Source: an uncultured Candidatus Saccharibacteria bacterium (GTDB taxonomy: Bacteria; Patescibacteriota; Saccharimonadia; Saccharimonadales; Saccharimonadaceae). Taken from it: a stretch of DNA of 64,000 nucleotides. Made by a program: the position numbers and the translations under genes. The notes under the pieces were generated by a model. That model had not been told where the DNA came from, made no database searches, and saw nothing but the letters and a program-made list of their open reading frames with translations. Positions 8,114 to 17,918 of the stretch are shown here, piece by piece. The DNA is taken from contig CAKVAO010000003.1 in assembly GCA_934725355.1 (NCBI GenBank), forward strand, positions 41,454 to 105,453. The letters run 5' to 3'. Each line of letters starts with the position of its first letter. Position 1 is the stretch's first letter.

Positions 8114-10260
8114 ACTTCTCCTTTTGCATAGAAATTATTATACTTACTAAAAACTCCGACCTTACGGCCGGATTGGATATTCTTAGTATACCTAATGTTG
8201 CCATTTAACGCAATAGTTTTGCCATCCAAGGCTACGTGATACACGCCAGCTGCCAGCTCACTAAAGTTATACTTACCATTATTATCAGTGGTAGATGTAA
8301 CTACTTCGTGATTATTAACATCTAATAGAACAACTTTGGTATTAGCTAGAACGTAATTAGGCATAACAGCGCCACCACTAATTAAACTGCGATTTAAATA
8401 CAGAACCCCCTTAATGGTACTATCATGTGTAGCATGCAAGTTTAAGGTCGCCCTAGCGACATAACTCTCGCCCGTGTAGTTATTCTTAATACCATAGCAG
8501 AATGTTACAGTATTTTTATTGTAATTAGCAGGTAATGTGTAGCTGACTCGTTTGCCATCACTGCTAATTTTTAAGCTTCCAGTAGGCCGTCGGCATTCAT
8601 CAGTATCAAGCACACTATTAATAGTCAGCTGGTCATCATTGACACCATTCGAGCCTTTCTGATTGGACAGTAGATTCAAGCTATATTCCTGAGATTTGCT
8701 GATATTATCAACATCCAGATCGATATTTACATTCTTAATTACCGCCGGATGCCACAACCGGACCTCTTTATTAACCACATCATTAGGCTCAGCAATTCGA
8801 AAAGTTTGCTTGTCAGATACTAGTCCAGTATCATTAGCTGTTATAGAATAATCCAAGTCACCAGCTGGCAACTTTTTAAATGCAAATTTGCCGTCAGTTA
8901 TTGACACACTCTTGGTTCTAGGCTCGTTATACATGCGTTGAAAATAATCTGTTTCTAGATTAACTACTCCAGCTGTCAATGATTCACTATCATCCTTTTG
9001 TTTGTTCAGATTTCTATCGACATACGCCACACCCTGGATTTCTGCGGTTTCCTTGGGTTTAATCGTCACGTTAATTTTAGCTTCGTTATCTGACGTAGCT
9101 TCCCTACTAAAATATTTATCGGGGTCAGTCAAATCGCCTAACGAGCTACGGCTTACTCGACGCGCCCGTTCTTTTGCTTTCTCAATAACCAATGTTCGTT
9201 GATAGCTAGTGTCGATCTTGTAACAAATTGCATCATGACCGTACGACCCAGGATATGTATCATAACTAACGCTATGGTACGTTTCCTTATTCGCGCCTGC
9301 ATCCTGGCTTTTATCATTTTGTGCGGCACTCCCTAATGTTGGACTGCAGTAAGTGTTGATCCTATCAACTGCTAGCATCTTACCATCGACACCATTTGGA
9401 CCCAGATCATTATCTAGCACTTTGATGTCGTTAGTTGTTACATCGCCAATTTTATCAATATCAATCTGTAGATCGTCATCTCGAGCATGTAGTGCTTTGA
9501 CCATTTTGAAGTTATAACCATCATATAGACACAAATTTAGTTTGTCAGTAGAACTGTCATTGCAACCGACCAGGGGATCAGTGAGTACACTGAAGGCTAC
9601 ATAGCTATATGGACGAATCGGTCTATAAGTATTCCCCGTGTAGCCAGGCTGTACTTCGGCGGTCACAACGTACCTACCTAACGGCACGTTTCGCATTTCC
9701 CATATACCATAGTCGCCTTCAGTACGCGTTTTACCAAAGAGCGATATTTTACCTGTCATTAAACCAACACTCCAAACATATATATCCCAGCCCGAGCGAT
9801 CGTGGTTGCGTGGATTATCGTTTTGTTTATAATCAAGGTTATAATCGATCCATACATCACCGCGTAGAATATGACGGCCGGTTTTCGGTAGCTCAATATC
9901 TAAGTTAACTCTACCTATTTTAACTATTCCGCCTTTAGTTGTAGCTTCATAACAAAGGGAGTCTTTGCCATCCGTAAACGGCCTTACGTTATATTCTATA
10001 GTATGATCATCATGAATCGATACGCCATCAGCCAATTTAGCAGCTATACAGTCTCCGTTTGCAATATTTACTTTTTTGATTCGATCGCCCCTAGGCAAAA
10101 TCGTTTCAGGTAAAGTTATACGCAAAGACTCACCAAGCAAGTCTCTCAATGTAACATCAGTGTTATAGGTAGCATACATGTTCTTACTAGGCGCAGCAAA
10201 CACAGGACAGCTCAACACAGATAATATACTTATCAGAAGTACCGCCCACCTTAACTTCAT
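8101..10260 (-). CDS. Exported repeat protein with alternating SdrD-B/CNA-B-like and Cys-pair modules
   Basis: Large secreted protein of unknown role, 719 residues. A signal peptide (about 1-23, ending PVFA) leads into a repeating layout. Three modules each carry one cysteine pair (C71/C103, C305/C346, C556/C588; the second Cys always in a CY context). They alternate with three SdrD-B or CNA-B-like beta modules (about 130-220, 405-490, 612-690; e.g. GDYGIWEMRNVPLGRYVVTA, GKYNFSELAAGVYHVALDG). No transmembrane tail or sorting motif is visible at the C-terminus (ends EVWKD), so it may be released or held non-covalently. It starts 7 nt after TGCTAAAAT. Its 3' end overlaps nusA by 13 bases. An adhesin-like role is inference. 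Confidence 0.8.
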   Translation of the reverse strand: MKLRWAVLLISILSVLSCPVFAAPSKNMYATYNTDVTLRDLLGESLRITLPETILPRGDRIKKVNIANGDCIAAKLADGVSIHDDHTIEYNVRPFTDGKDSLCYEATTKGGIVKIGRVNLDIELPKTGRHILRGDVWIDYNLDYKQNDNPRNHDRSGWDIYVWSVGLMTGKISLFGKTRTEGDYGIWEMRNVPLGRYVVTAEVQPGYTGNTYRPIRPYSYVAFSVLTDPLVGCNDSSTDKLNLCLYDGYNFKMVKALHARDDDLQIDIDKIGDVTTNDIKVLDNDLGPNGVDGKMLAVDRINTYCSPTLGSAAQNDKSQDAGANKETYHSVSYDTYPGSYGHDAICYKIDTSYQRTLVIEKAKERARRVSRSSLGDLTDPDKYFSREATSDNEAKINVTIKPKETAEIQGVAYVDRNLNKQKDDSESLTAGVVNLETDYFQRMYNEPRTKSVSITDGKFAFKKLPAGDLDYSITANDTGLVSDKQTFRIAEPNDVVNKEVRLWHPAVIKNVNIDLDVDNISKSQEYSLNLLSNQKGSNGVNDDQLTINSVLDTDECRRPTGSLKISSDGKRVSYTLPANYNKNTVTFCYGIKNNYTGESYVARATLNLHATHDSTIKGVLYLNRSLISGGAVMPNYVLANTKVVLLDVNNHEVVTSTTDNNGKYNFSELAAGVYHVALDGKTIALNGNIRYTKNIQSGRKVGVFSKYNNFYAKGEVWKD

Positions 10261-10267
10261 AAGCTAT

Positions 10268-10276
10268 ATTTTAGCA
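10268..10276 (-). promoter_or_regulatory. Extended -10 (TGCTAAAAT) of the exported repeat protein
   Basis: The hexamer TAAAAT at 10268-10273 with upstream TGC ends 7 nt before the ATG, predicting a leaderless transcript. Confidence 0.65.
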
Positions 10277-10327
10277 CTTATACCAAGTTATAGCCATATT
10301 TTCTCAAGGATTTATTCAGAATTGTAC

Positions 10328-13300
10328 CTATTTTACCCGCACACATTCCTTGCCAAAGATATTCACAGTCGCATCGATTAATTGCTGGCAGGCGTTGATA
10401 CCAAACGGCATTTTAATTGCTGATTTCTTATCCTTACCCAGCACTAATATGGCTTGATCCTTGCCCGTATATTCCGATAATTTCTGTTTCAAGGCCATCA
10501 ATGAATTACCATCTGAAGGATCTTTGACTAGTACATACATTCGCTTCGGCTCAGCCGTATCAACTACATTATATTGCGACATGTCAATCGGTGGCGCTTT
10601 ATATGCCGGCGCCTCTGCGGCATACGATGAACCACCGCCATAGCTACCACCACCGTGATAGCTACCGCTGCCAGAGCCCCTCGAGTCACCACTATGTCCA
10701 CCCTGTTTACCGCGCTTACTCCACTTGTTACGCTGACCAACGGTCGACATATCAACTGGGCCCTTTTTAGTGCCAGTTGGTAGATAGCCATTTAGTATAT
10801 CATCGGTAATCACCTCAATTCGGTCAGCAACAATCGACGGATCAGGCTGCTTGTTGCCCTCACGATCCTTGCCACTCACTCGCCCAACTATTTTTAGCAC
10901 TGCCGACGGATCCAGATCTTTCGGCATGCTTTCGTATACACGCGGGAACACCACCACCTCGATATCCTTAGTCTTGTCTTCTACCCCTAGAAAAGCCATT
11001 TTACTGCCAGATTTCGTCGTCAGTATACGCTGTCTGGCGATTAGGCCACCAATGGTCGCTAGTGCACCATTCTGGTCAGAAGTAATGCTACCAATTGGAT
11101 TCATCTGTTCTTCGAAGAAGGTTTCGTAACGGTCTAGTGGATGCGCCGATAAATATAGACCCAACAGCTCGCGCTCCCAACCTAACTGTTCCTTATCACT
11201 AGTTTGACTCGGCGACGGCACCATATCGAGATGCGACTGCGCCCGTTCCATTTCGCTAGAATCACCTAGCATCGAGAACAAGTTAGCCTGCCCCGACGCC
11301 GCCTCTTTTTGATATTTCTGCGCAAAGGAAATAATTGAGTCTAGGTTAAATAACAGATCTGAACGACTGCCGATAAAGCCGTTTGGTAGCGGTTTTTCCA
11401 GCCGGAAGCAGTCAAAGGCGCCAGCTTTAATCAGAGACTCGTAGACCTTACGGTTGCAAACACGGCTATTAACTCGCTTCGCAAAATCCTCTAATGACGC
11501 AAATGGCCCGTCCTTCTTCTTCGCCAGAATATCCTCGATAGCGGTACCACCAACACCTTTAATAGCACCTAGACCAAAACGAATTTTGTTAGTACCCGGC
11601 ACAACAGCAAACTCATTAAATGACTCGTTAATATCAGGACACACCACCTGCAGCCCGAGTTTCTTACACTCGGTAATTTCGATTGTTAGACGATCGGTAT
11701 TGTCTGAATCACTGGTCATCAAAGCTGCCATATAAGCATCAGGATAGTGCGCCTTTAAGTATGCCGTCCAATAAGCAATCAGTCCATAGCACGCAGCATG
11801 TGATTTATTAAAACAGTACGACGCAAAGTCCTCTAGCTCAAGCCAAAACTTTTCCATCACTTCACGGCTTGCACCCACCTTCTCGATAGCACCTTCGATA
11901 AAAGCCGGCTTCATTTTCTCGAGCAGCTTAATCTTCTTCTTTGCCACTGCTTTACGTAGGGTGTCGGCCTGACCGCCTGTAAAGCCACAGCACGCCTTAG
12001 AAATCATCATGAACTGCTCTTGATAAACCAAGACACCGTAGGTTTCTTCGAGCTGTGGTTTCATTGAAGGGTGCGGATAAGAGATTGGCTCTTCACCGTG
12101 TTTACGTTTAATGAAAGTATCTATAAACTGCATTGGACCCGGGCGATAGAGTGCCACCATTGCGATAATATCCTCAAAATGAGTCGGTTTAAGCTCCTTC
12201 AGATAGCGTTTCATGCCCGCCGATTCAAGCTGGAATACACCAGTCGTATCACCACGTTGCAGCAACTTATATGTTTTCTCGTCATCGAGTGGTAAATGCG
12301 TTAGATCAACATTTTCATGGTAGACCTTGCGAATAATACGACGGCAGTTATCAATAATCGTAAGGTTTGATAGACCCAAGAAGTCCATTTTTAGTAAACC
12401 CATTTCCTCAACCTGCGGTGCTGGAAATTGCGTCGACACAACGCCTTTCTGTGCCCACTCTAGCGGAATAATATCAATTAACGGCTCTGGCGCAATCACA
12501 ATACCACAGGCATGCACACCGTGACTACGAATCGTACCTTCCAGCTGCATTGAATAGTCATAAACCTGCTTAGCCGTCGGATTAGTCTCGTACTCTTTTC
12601 GCATGTCGGCGTCGGACTTTAGCATGTCTTTCAGTGTACCTATATGCGCCGACTGTGGACCAGTTGGCACCAATTTACTCAGGCGATCAGCCTCGGCATA
12701 CGGTACCTGTAATACACGCGCCACATCCCGCACTGCTGAACGCGACGCCATAGTGCCAAATGCCACAATGTTACATACATGGTCATGGCCATATTTATCA
12801 GCACAATATTCAATAATTGCATCACGACAGGTATCCTGCATATCCACATCGATATCAGGCATTGATATGCGATCTGGGTTCAGAAAACGCTCAAACAGCA
12901 AATTGTATTTTAGTGGATCAAGGTCGGTAATACGAATGCCATACGACACAATAGATCCAGCAGCCGAACCACGCCCTGGACCGAAAACATAGCCTTGATT
13001 CTTACCCCAGTTAATAAAGTCCTGCACGATTAAGAAGTAGCCCTCGTATCCCATCGAGCCAATCACGCCCAGCTCCATCTCTACGCGCTCGCGCACCACG
13101 TCAGGCAACATTGGCTTAATATCTTCGACCTCGTATTTCTCGGCTTCTTCTAGCGTCATGCCGTTATAGCGCACTAGCAGACCTTGATACACCAACTTAT
13201 GAAAATAGCTGTGTTCAGTTTCACCCTCTGGGATACCCGGAAACTTCGGAATCAGAATGCGCCCCAGCTCAATCTCAACATTACAGCGGTCAGCTACCTT

Positions 13301-14158
13301 ACGCGTATTAATAATGGCTTCAGGACAGTCGTCCTTCCAATGGTCAATAATATCGCGCGGATCAGTTAAGTGCAGCTCAAAGTCAGACAGCGACATACGA
13401 TTAGTGTCTGACAGGAATGATCCCGTGCCAACACATAGTAGAATTTCATGCGCCTTCTGATACTCGTGAGTTAGATAGTGGCCATCGCAAGTTACTACTA
13501 GTGGAATATCCAGCTCTTTACTCATCTTCATCAGACCGTTATTGATGGTTTCTTGCACCTTCCAGTGTGTATGGCTCTTAGGGTGACCATGATCCTGCAT
13601 CTCTAGATAATAGCGATCGCCAAATACGGATTTGTACCACTTAGCAACCTCAACTGCTTTATCATAGTCACCGGTTTTTAGAGCCACGCCGACTTCACCC
13701 GATGCACAGCCCGATAATACAATTAGCCCATCATTGTATTTTTCTAGCAGCTCATGATCAACACGTGGCTTGTAATACATACCCTCAAGATTAGCCGTCG
13801 AGCTAAGACGCATCAGATTCTTAAAGCCAGCATTATTCATAGCCAGCACAGTCAAGTGAAAGCGTTGCTTGTCTTTCGCAGGATCACGATCGCGCATGTG
13901 TCGTGCTGCTACGTAAGTCTCGATACCTAGAATCGGCTTAATACCCGAAGCCTTAGCTTTCTTGTAGTAGTCAAGTACACCGGAAAGAGTGCCGTGGTCT
14001 GTAATAGCTGCGGCATCCATGCCGAATTCCTTACATTTATCAATCAAGTCTTGTAATTGCGTCAGACCATCCAGCACACTATACGTCGTGTGGTTGTGTA
14101 GATGCACAAAATCGTTCGGCTTCCAGTCATAATTTTTGTAATCAACACCCTCACTCAT
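10328..14158 (-). CDS. dnaE: DNA polymerase III alpha subunit
   Basis: Replicative polymerase catalytic subunit, 1276 residues. The N-terminal PHP domain keeps its metal ligands (HLHNHTTYSVLDG, AITDHG). The polymerase core has GPGRGSAAGS and the catalytic PDIDVDM motif, followed by tandem helix-hairpin-helix and OB-fold (ATIGGLIARQRI) domains. A Gly/Ser-rich linker at roughly 1155-1190 precedes a final ~85-residue domain. Of two in-frame ATGs, the second (14158) is preferred: TGTTATAAT ends 8 nt before it but only 2 nt before the first (14164). Transcribed toward the exported repeat protein gene. Confidence 0.97.
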   Translation of the reverse strand: MSEGVDYKNYDWKPNDFVHLHNHTTYSVLDGLTQLQDLIDKCKEFGMDAAAITDHGTLSGVLDYYKKAKASGIKPILGIETYVAARHMRDRDPAKDKQRFHLTVLAMNNAGFKNLMRLSSTANLEGMYYKPRVDHELLEKYNDGLIVLSGCASGEVGVALKTGDYDKAVEVAKWYKSVFGDRYYLEMQDHGHPKSHTHWKVQETINNGLMKMSKELDIPLVVTCDGHYLTHEYQKAHEILLCVGTGSFLSDTNRMSLSDFELHLTDPRDIIDHWKDDCPEAIINTRKVADRCNVEIELGRILIPKFPGIPEGETEHSYFHKLVYQGLLVRYNGMTLEEAEKYEVEDIKPMLPDVVRERVEMELGVIGSMGYEGYFLIVQDFINWGKNQGYVFGPGRGSAAGSIVSYGIRITDLDPLKYNLLFERFLNPDRISMPDIDVDMQDTCRDAIIEYCADKYGHDHVCNIVAFGTMASRSAVRDVARVLQVPYAEADRLSKLVPTGPQSAHIGTLKDMLKSDADMRKEYETNPTAKQVYDYSMQLEGTIRSHGVHACGIVIAPEPLIDIIPLEWAQKGVVSTQFPAPQVEEMGLLKMDFLGLSNLTIIDNCRRIIRKVYHENVDLTHLPLDDEKTYKLLQRGDTTGVFQLESAGMKRYLKELKPTHFEDIIAMVALYRPGPMQFIDTFIKRKHGEEPISYPHPSMKPQLEETYGVLVYQEQFMMISKACCGFTGGQADTLRKAVAKKKIKLLEKMKPAFIEGAIEKVGASREVMEKFWLELEDFASYCFNKSHAACYGLIAYWTAYLKAHYPDAYMAALMTSDSDNTDRLTIEITECKKLGLQVVCPDINESFNEFAVVPGTNKIRFGLGAIKGVGGTAIEDILAKKKDGPFASLEDFAKRVNSRVCNRKVYESLIKAGAFDCFRLEKPLPNGFIGSRSDLLFNLDSIISFAQKYQKEAASGQANLFSMLGDSSEMERAQSHLDMVPSPSQTSDKEQLGWERELLGLYLSAHPLDRYETFFEEQMNPIGSITSDQNGALATIGGLIARQRILTTKSGSKMAFLGVEDKTKDIEVVVFPRVYESMPKDLDPSAVLKIVGRVSGKDREGNKQPDPSIVADRIEVITDDILNGYLPTGTKKGPVDMSTVGQRNKWSKRGKQGGHSGDSRGSGSGSYHGGGSYGGGSSYAAEAPAYKAPPIDMSQYNVVDTAEPKRMYVLVKDPSDGNSLMALKQKLSEYTGKDQAILVLGKDKKSAIKMPFGINACQQLIDATVNIFGKECVRVK

Positions 14159-14166
14159 TACCATAA

Positions 14167-14175
14167 ATTATAACA
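14167..14175 (-). promoter_or_regulatory. dnaE extended -10 (TGTTATAAT)
   Basis: Hexamer TATAAT at 14167-14172 with upstream TGT. Transcription would start at about 14158-14160, i.e. at the second ATG, giving a leaderless message. Confidence 0.65.
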
Positions 14176-14232
14176 CAAGCAGACTGCTCTTCCACATGAA
14201 GACTTAACCGGCTATCTATAGTAGATCACCAA

Positions 14233-14523
14233 CTACTTTCGATACTCTACTGAGTGAATAAGCGGATCAGTTACTGCCTTCATCCATGGGAAGAAATCAG
14301 TAGTCTTGCTAACCACCCATAGCATAACCGCCACCACAATGGTACCACCAATAAAGGTACCCAGGCCGAAGGCAATACCGCGTAAAAAATTTGTCAAAAC
14401 TACTTTGCTACGGTTGGCAACATAAACATCCTCAATTAGTTCTTGTAATTCATTGCGCTGCGACTCTGTAAAGCCTTTTGACTTAGGCTGTTTAATAGCT
14501 GCGCTAGTAGACGGTTTCTTCAT
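14233..14523 (-). CDS. Small membrane protein, DUF5665-like
   Basis: A 96-residue protein with a charged N-terminal half (an amphipathic helix around ESQRNELQELIEDVYVANR) followed by NFLRGIAFGLGTFIGG and a transmembrane segment (about 48-72). The arrangement resembles the DUF5665 family; function unknown. It is preceded by TGCTATAAT 6 nt before the ATG, which directly follows the terminator of the upstream ytxH-like gene. It therefore appears to be a separate transcription unit ahead of dnaE. Confidence 0.75.
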   Translation of the reverse strand: MKKPSTSAAIKQPKSKGFTESQRNELQELIEDVYVANRSKVVLTNFLRGIAFGLGTFIGGTIVVAVMLWVVSKTTDFFPWMKAVTDPLIHSVEYRK

Positions 14524-14529
14524 AATGGC

Positions 14530-14538
14530 ATTATAGCA
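14530..14538 (-). promoter_or_regulatory. Extended -10 (TGCTATAAT) of the DUF5665-like gene
   Basis: Hexamer at 14530-14535; 6 nt to the ATG. The upstream TG touches the T-run of the preceding terminator, so termination and initiation signals overlap within about 40 bases. Confidence 0.7.
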
Positions 14539-14541
14539 AAA

Positions 14542-14568
14542 ACTCCCCTCTCGTCAGAAAGGGGGAGT
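14542..14568 (-). terminator. Rho-independent terminator after the ytxH-like gene
   Basis: On the minus strand, ACTCCCC and GGGGAGT pair as a 7-bp GC-rich stem around a 13-nt loop, followed by a short T-run (14538-14541). It lies 28 bases past the ytxH-like stop codon. Confidence 0.8.
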
Positions 14569-14595
14569 GGCTAATAGACTAACGAATGCTGTCGT

Positions 14596-14931
14596 CTATT
14601 CTTCATCTAGTTCACGCTTGATGTCGTGCTTAGTCTTTTTGGCTTCTTTTATAGCCGCCTTCTTCTCTTTGTCAAAGAATTTCTTAGTATCTTCAACGCG
14701 AGCCGAAGTAAACTCCTTTGCGTCGTCCAGCTTATCCGAGGCAAAGTCCTTGACATCAGCTAGCTTATCACTAGCTGTATCTTTTAGTTCACCTGCCTTG
14801 CGGCTGATATCAGCACGAGTTTCCTTACCTGACTTTGGCGCAGCTAGAATACCAGCAATTGCACCAGCTGCCATACCAATTAGAGCGCCGATGGCGAACT
14901 TACCTGCACCAGAACTTCTCTTCTCAGTCAT
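14596..14931 (-). CDS. YtxH-like small membrane/stress protein
   Basis: The 111-residue protein has an N-terminal Gly/Ala transmembrane segment (FAIGALIGMAAGAIAGILAAP) and a long, highly charged helical tail rich in K, D, A and E with repeated DKL and DDAKEF-type stretches, as in the YtxH family. Strong Shine-Dalgarno AAGGAGG lies 7 nt before the ATG. Its first bases overlap the end of the upstream DUF948-like gene by 8 nt. In Bacillus, ytxG (DUF948) and ytxH are adjacent in a general-stress operon, so the pair here is plausibly equivalent. Confidence 0.8.
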   Translation of the reverse strand: MTEKRSSGAGKFAIGALIGMAAGAIAGILAAPKSGKETRADISRKAGELKDTASDKLADVKDFASDKLDDAKEFTSARVEDTKKFFDKEKKAAIKEAKKTKHDIKRELDEE

Positions 14932-15205
14932 TTTGTGTCCTCCTTTTTGTTATATAACTACGTATATATTTTACCACAATGCGTGCGATTATAGTAGGTC
15001 TAGCTAGCTGCCCTAGCGTTCCCACTAAGTTACTTAGCCCAGCCGCACCTTCGCGAAGGCTATCGCTAGCTTCTTCGATATTTTGCGTAATGCGATTAAT
15101 TCGACAAGATACCTTAATACACATAGCCAACAACACAATCCCCAGTATCAGAAAAATGCCCAGGAATACTGCCAAAATAATTACAAGTATTTGAAATGCA
15201 TCCAT
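14924..15205 (-). CDS. DUF948/YtxG-like small membrane protein
   Basis: A 93-residue protein with one N-terminal transmembrane helix (about 4-32, QILVIILAVFLGIFLILGIV) followed by a helical region (RITQNIEEASDSLREGAAGL) typical of DUF948/YtxG proteins. ATG at 15205 is chosen over an upstream in-frame codon because AGGTG precedes it at a suitable distance. It overlaps the YtxH-like gene by 8 nt, so the two are probably co-translated. Confidence 0.7.
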   Translation of the reverse strand: MDAFQILVIILAVFLGIFLILGIVLLAMCIKVSCRINRITQNIEEASDSLREGAAGLSNLVGTLGQLARPTIIARIVVKYIRSYITKRRTQND

Positions 15206-15224
15206 ATTTAACACCTACAACACG

Positions 15225-15869
15225 TTAATAATCATAGCTACCCGTGCCACTATTGAACTGCTGATATTGAACAGGGTTTCTATAAGTTGGAGTATTAATA
15301 TTACTAGTAACAGCAACTGAAACGATTGATAGTAGTAGCGCCACGCCCGCTATAGCAACACCGACCGTAGGTAGTAGGTTAGGCTTCAACTGAGCTTTCT
15401 CGAACTTATCAATCATCACGCCATAAGCATAGGCGCCCGCCGCCAAAGCGAGTGCTGGTAGAAATGTGCCTAGTAGATAGTCATCCCAGCTGTATTGAAT
15501 CATGCTAGCCTTTAGAAGCATTTCTAATAGAGCGGCTGCCGCGACCGCAATACCAAATATAGCTAGTAGCTTAGCCATAAATTTAGCCACACTGTTAACT
15601 TTCTTGTAAAAATCACTCGATGCCAATTGTGCAACATCAGCCGAATGAGCCACTTTATTCATGGCATACATCGACACAGCACCGGCTACTGTTGCTATTA
15701 CGGCCGTATCTACCAAGCCACCAATTACAGGTACAGCCATCGATACATTAAAGAACCGCATAATTCCGCCAATCAAAGCTGCGGCGCCTAGTGTCATTGA
15801 CGTAGCAAACCCAATTACAGTGCCGGCATATGTCGCATAAAGACTAGCCCCTGGACGCTTACTCTCCAT
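15225..15869 (-). CDS. Multi-pass membrane protein of unknown function
   Basis: A 214-residue hydrophobic protein with about five predicted transmembrane segments, two near the start, two in the middle and one near 180, and a Tyr/Gln-rich polar tail (PVQYQQFNSGTGSYDY). I do not recognise the family. Shine-Dalgarno AGGAGG lies 7 nt before the ATG at 15869. It is followed by the YtxG- and YtxH-like genes, probably in one transcript, and preceded by uvrB 41 nt upstream. Confidence 0.75.
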   Translation of the reverse strand: MESKRPGASLYATYAGTVIGFATSMTLGAAALIGGIMRFFNVSMAVPVIGGLVDTAVIATVAGAVSMYAMNKVAHSADVAQLASSDFYKKVNSVAKFMAKLLAIFGIAVAAAALLEMLLKASMIQYSWDDYLLGTFLPALALAAGAYAYGVMIDKFEKAQLKPNLLPTVGVAIAGVALLLSIVSVAVTSNINTPTYRNPVQYQQFNSGTGSYDY

Positions 15870-15910
15870 ATTCACTCCTCCTAGTTAAAGCTTATGGCAA
15901 TATTATATCA

Positions 15911-17911
15911 TCATTTTTTACGATGTTCACTAATTCTATCTAGACGCCTCTGAATGTCTTGGATGGTATCACGCAAATCGGCTGCTTTTTCGAATTCAAG
16001 GTTAGCGGCAGCCAGCTCCATCTGTGAGGTCAAGTCATCAATTAAATTCTTATACTCATCGGTCGGAATTTTATTAAGATTAAGCTTCGGTTTCTTGTCA
16101 TTATCTTTGGCGGGAATAATAGCGCGCAGACCCTCGTCAATTGCTTTCGCTACCGAATGCGGTGTAATGCCGTGTTCCTCGTTGTATCGATTCTGAATTG
16201 TACGGCGGCGCTCAGTCTCGTCAATAGCCTCACGCATCGAGTCAGTAATCTGATCGCCGTACATGATCACCCTACCCTCAACGTTACGAGCAGTACGGCC
16301 GATCGTCTGGATTAGCGCCGGTACGCTACGTAAGAAACCTTCTTTGTCGGCGTCAACAATACATACCAACGATACTTCCGGTAAATCCAAACCCTCACGC
16401 AGCAAGTTAATGCCAACCAGCACGTCGTATACACCCGCACGCAAGTCTTTCAAAATATCGCTACGCTCTAGGGTATCTATATCGCTATGAATATATGCCG
16501 TTTTTATACCATTCTCAGTCAAATAGTCCGACAGATCTTCTGCCATGCGCTTTGTCAAAGTTGTCACTAGAACACGCTGCCCCTTACTAATGCAGCTCTG
16601 AACCTCATTCATAATGTCATCTACCTGATGCTCAGTTGGTCGTACCTCAATCTTTGGATCCAGTAAGCCCGTTGGTCTAATCACCTGCTCGACTGGTTTT
16701 GGCGAACGATTTAGTTCATATTCGCCTGGGGTAGCACTTACAAACACCACTTGATTAATATGACCCTCGAACTCACTAAACGTCAGCGGGCGATTGTCTA
16801 ATGCGCTCGGCAGACGAAAGCCATACTCAACCAGCGTTTCCTTGCGTGCACGGTCACCGTTATACATACCACGCACCTGCGGAATAGTCATGTGTGATTC
16901 GTCGATTAACATTAAGAAATCGTCAGGGAAATAATCTAACAAAGTCGCTGGTTGTTCGCCTGGTTCACGCCCTGTTAGGTAGCGCGAGTAATTCTCAATT
17001 CCCTTTACAAAACCAGTCTGCTCCATCATCTCGACATCATATTTAATTCGCTGAGTTAGACGCTGAGCTTCGAGATACTTTTGATGATCATTGAAGAATT
17101 TCACCCGCTCTTCATACTCATTCTTAATATTCTGAATAGCATGCTTCAACTTATCTTCTGGCGTCACGTAGTGACTAGTCGGAAAGATACGCACTTCATC
17201 AGGATAGTTCAACACTTCGCCTGTTAGTGGGTCGATTTCTAGAATTCGCTCGACCTCATCCCCAAAAAACTCAATGCGGTACGCCGTTTCGCGACCAGAA
17301 GGAAAGATGTCGACTGTGTCGCCACGCACGCGAAAAGTACCACGTGCAAAATCCATATCGTTGCGGTGATATTGAATATCATTAAGGTGTCGAATAAACT
17401 TCGCCTGCTTATAGCGCCCGCCCCGCTGCAGATTAATTGACATTTCGGCATAATCTGCCGGTGAACCAATGCCGTAAATACAACTAACCGATGCAACAAT
17501 AATAACATCTCGCCTGGTCAACAGCGCCGAAGTCGCCGCATGACGCAAACGGTCAATTTCTTCATTTATGCGGCTGTCTTTCTCGATATAAGTATCACTA
17601 CTAGCAATGTAGGCTTCCGGCTGGTAGTAATCAAAGTAGGACACAAAGTAATGCACCTCATTTTCCGGGAAGAATTGCTTAAACTCTGAAAACAATTGCG
17701 CCGCCAGCGTCTTGTTGTGAGCTAATACCAACGTAGGCTTACCGATATTCTGAATTAAGTTAGCCATTGTAAATGTCTTACCTGATCCAGTTACACCTAA
17801 TAAGGTTTGAAATTTTTCGCCAGCACGCAGGCCATTAGTTAATTTAGTAATAGCCTCCGGTTGATCACCGGTTGGTTGAAACTTAGAGTGCAGCTTGAAT
17901 TCATTTGACAT
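15911..17911 (-). CDS. uvrB: Excinuclease ABC subunit B
   Basis: Damage-verifying helicase of nucleotide excision repair, full length at 666 residues. It shows Walker [12 protein letters not shown] at about 39-49, the beta-hairpin region ([19 protein letters not shown]), helicase motif [11 protein letters not shown], and a C-terminal UVR domain ([11 protein letters not shown]) that contacts UvrC. TATAAT ends 7 nt before the ATG. Its partners uvrC and uvrA lie elsewhere in the window as separate units. Confidence 0.98.
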   Translation of the reverse strand: MSNEFKLHSKFQPTGDQPEAITKLTNGLRAGEKFQTLLGVTGSGKTFTMANLIQNIGKPTLVLAHNKTLAAQLFSEFKQFFPENEVHYFVSYFDYYQPEAYIASSDTYIEKDSRINEEIDRLRHAATSALLTRRDVIIVASVSCIYGIGSPADYAEMSINLQRGGRYKQAKFIRHLNDIQYHRNDMDFARGTFRVRGDTVDIFPSGRETAYRIEFFGDEVERILEIDPLTGEVLNYPDEVRIFPTSHYVTPEDKLKHAIQNIKNEYEERVKFFNDHQKYLEAQRLTQRIKYDVEMMEQTGFVKGIENYSRYLTGREPGEQPATLLDYFPDDFLMLIDESHMTIPQVRGMYNGDRARKETLVEYGFRLPSALDNRPLTFSEFEGHINQVVFVSATPGEYELNRSPKPVEQVIRPTGLLDPKIEVRPTEHQVDDIMNEVQSCISKGQRVLVTTLTKRMAEDLSDYLTENGIKTAYIHSDIDTLERSDILKDLRAGVYDVLVGINLLREGLDLPEVSLVCIVDADKEGFLRSVPALIQTIGRTARNVEGRVIMYGDQITDSMREAIDETERRRTIQNRYNEEHGITPHSVAKAIDEGLRAIIPAKDNDKKPKLNLNKIPTDEYKNLIDDLTSQMELAAANLEFEKAADLRDTIQDIQRRLDRISEHRKK

Positions 17912-17918
17912 TTATTAT

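Noticed and set aside
14596..15007. 146-codon plus-strand frame opposite the YtxH/YtxG-like genes
   Set aside because: The minus-strand genes have SDs, overlaps and family features; the plus frame has none.
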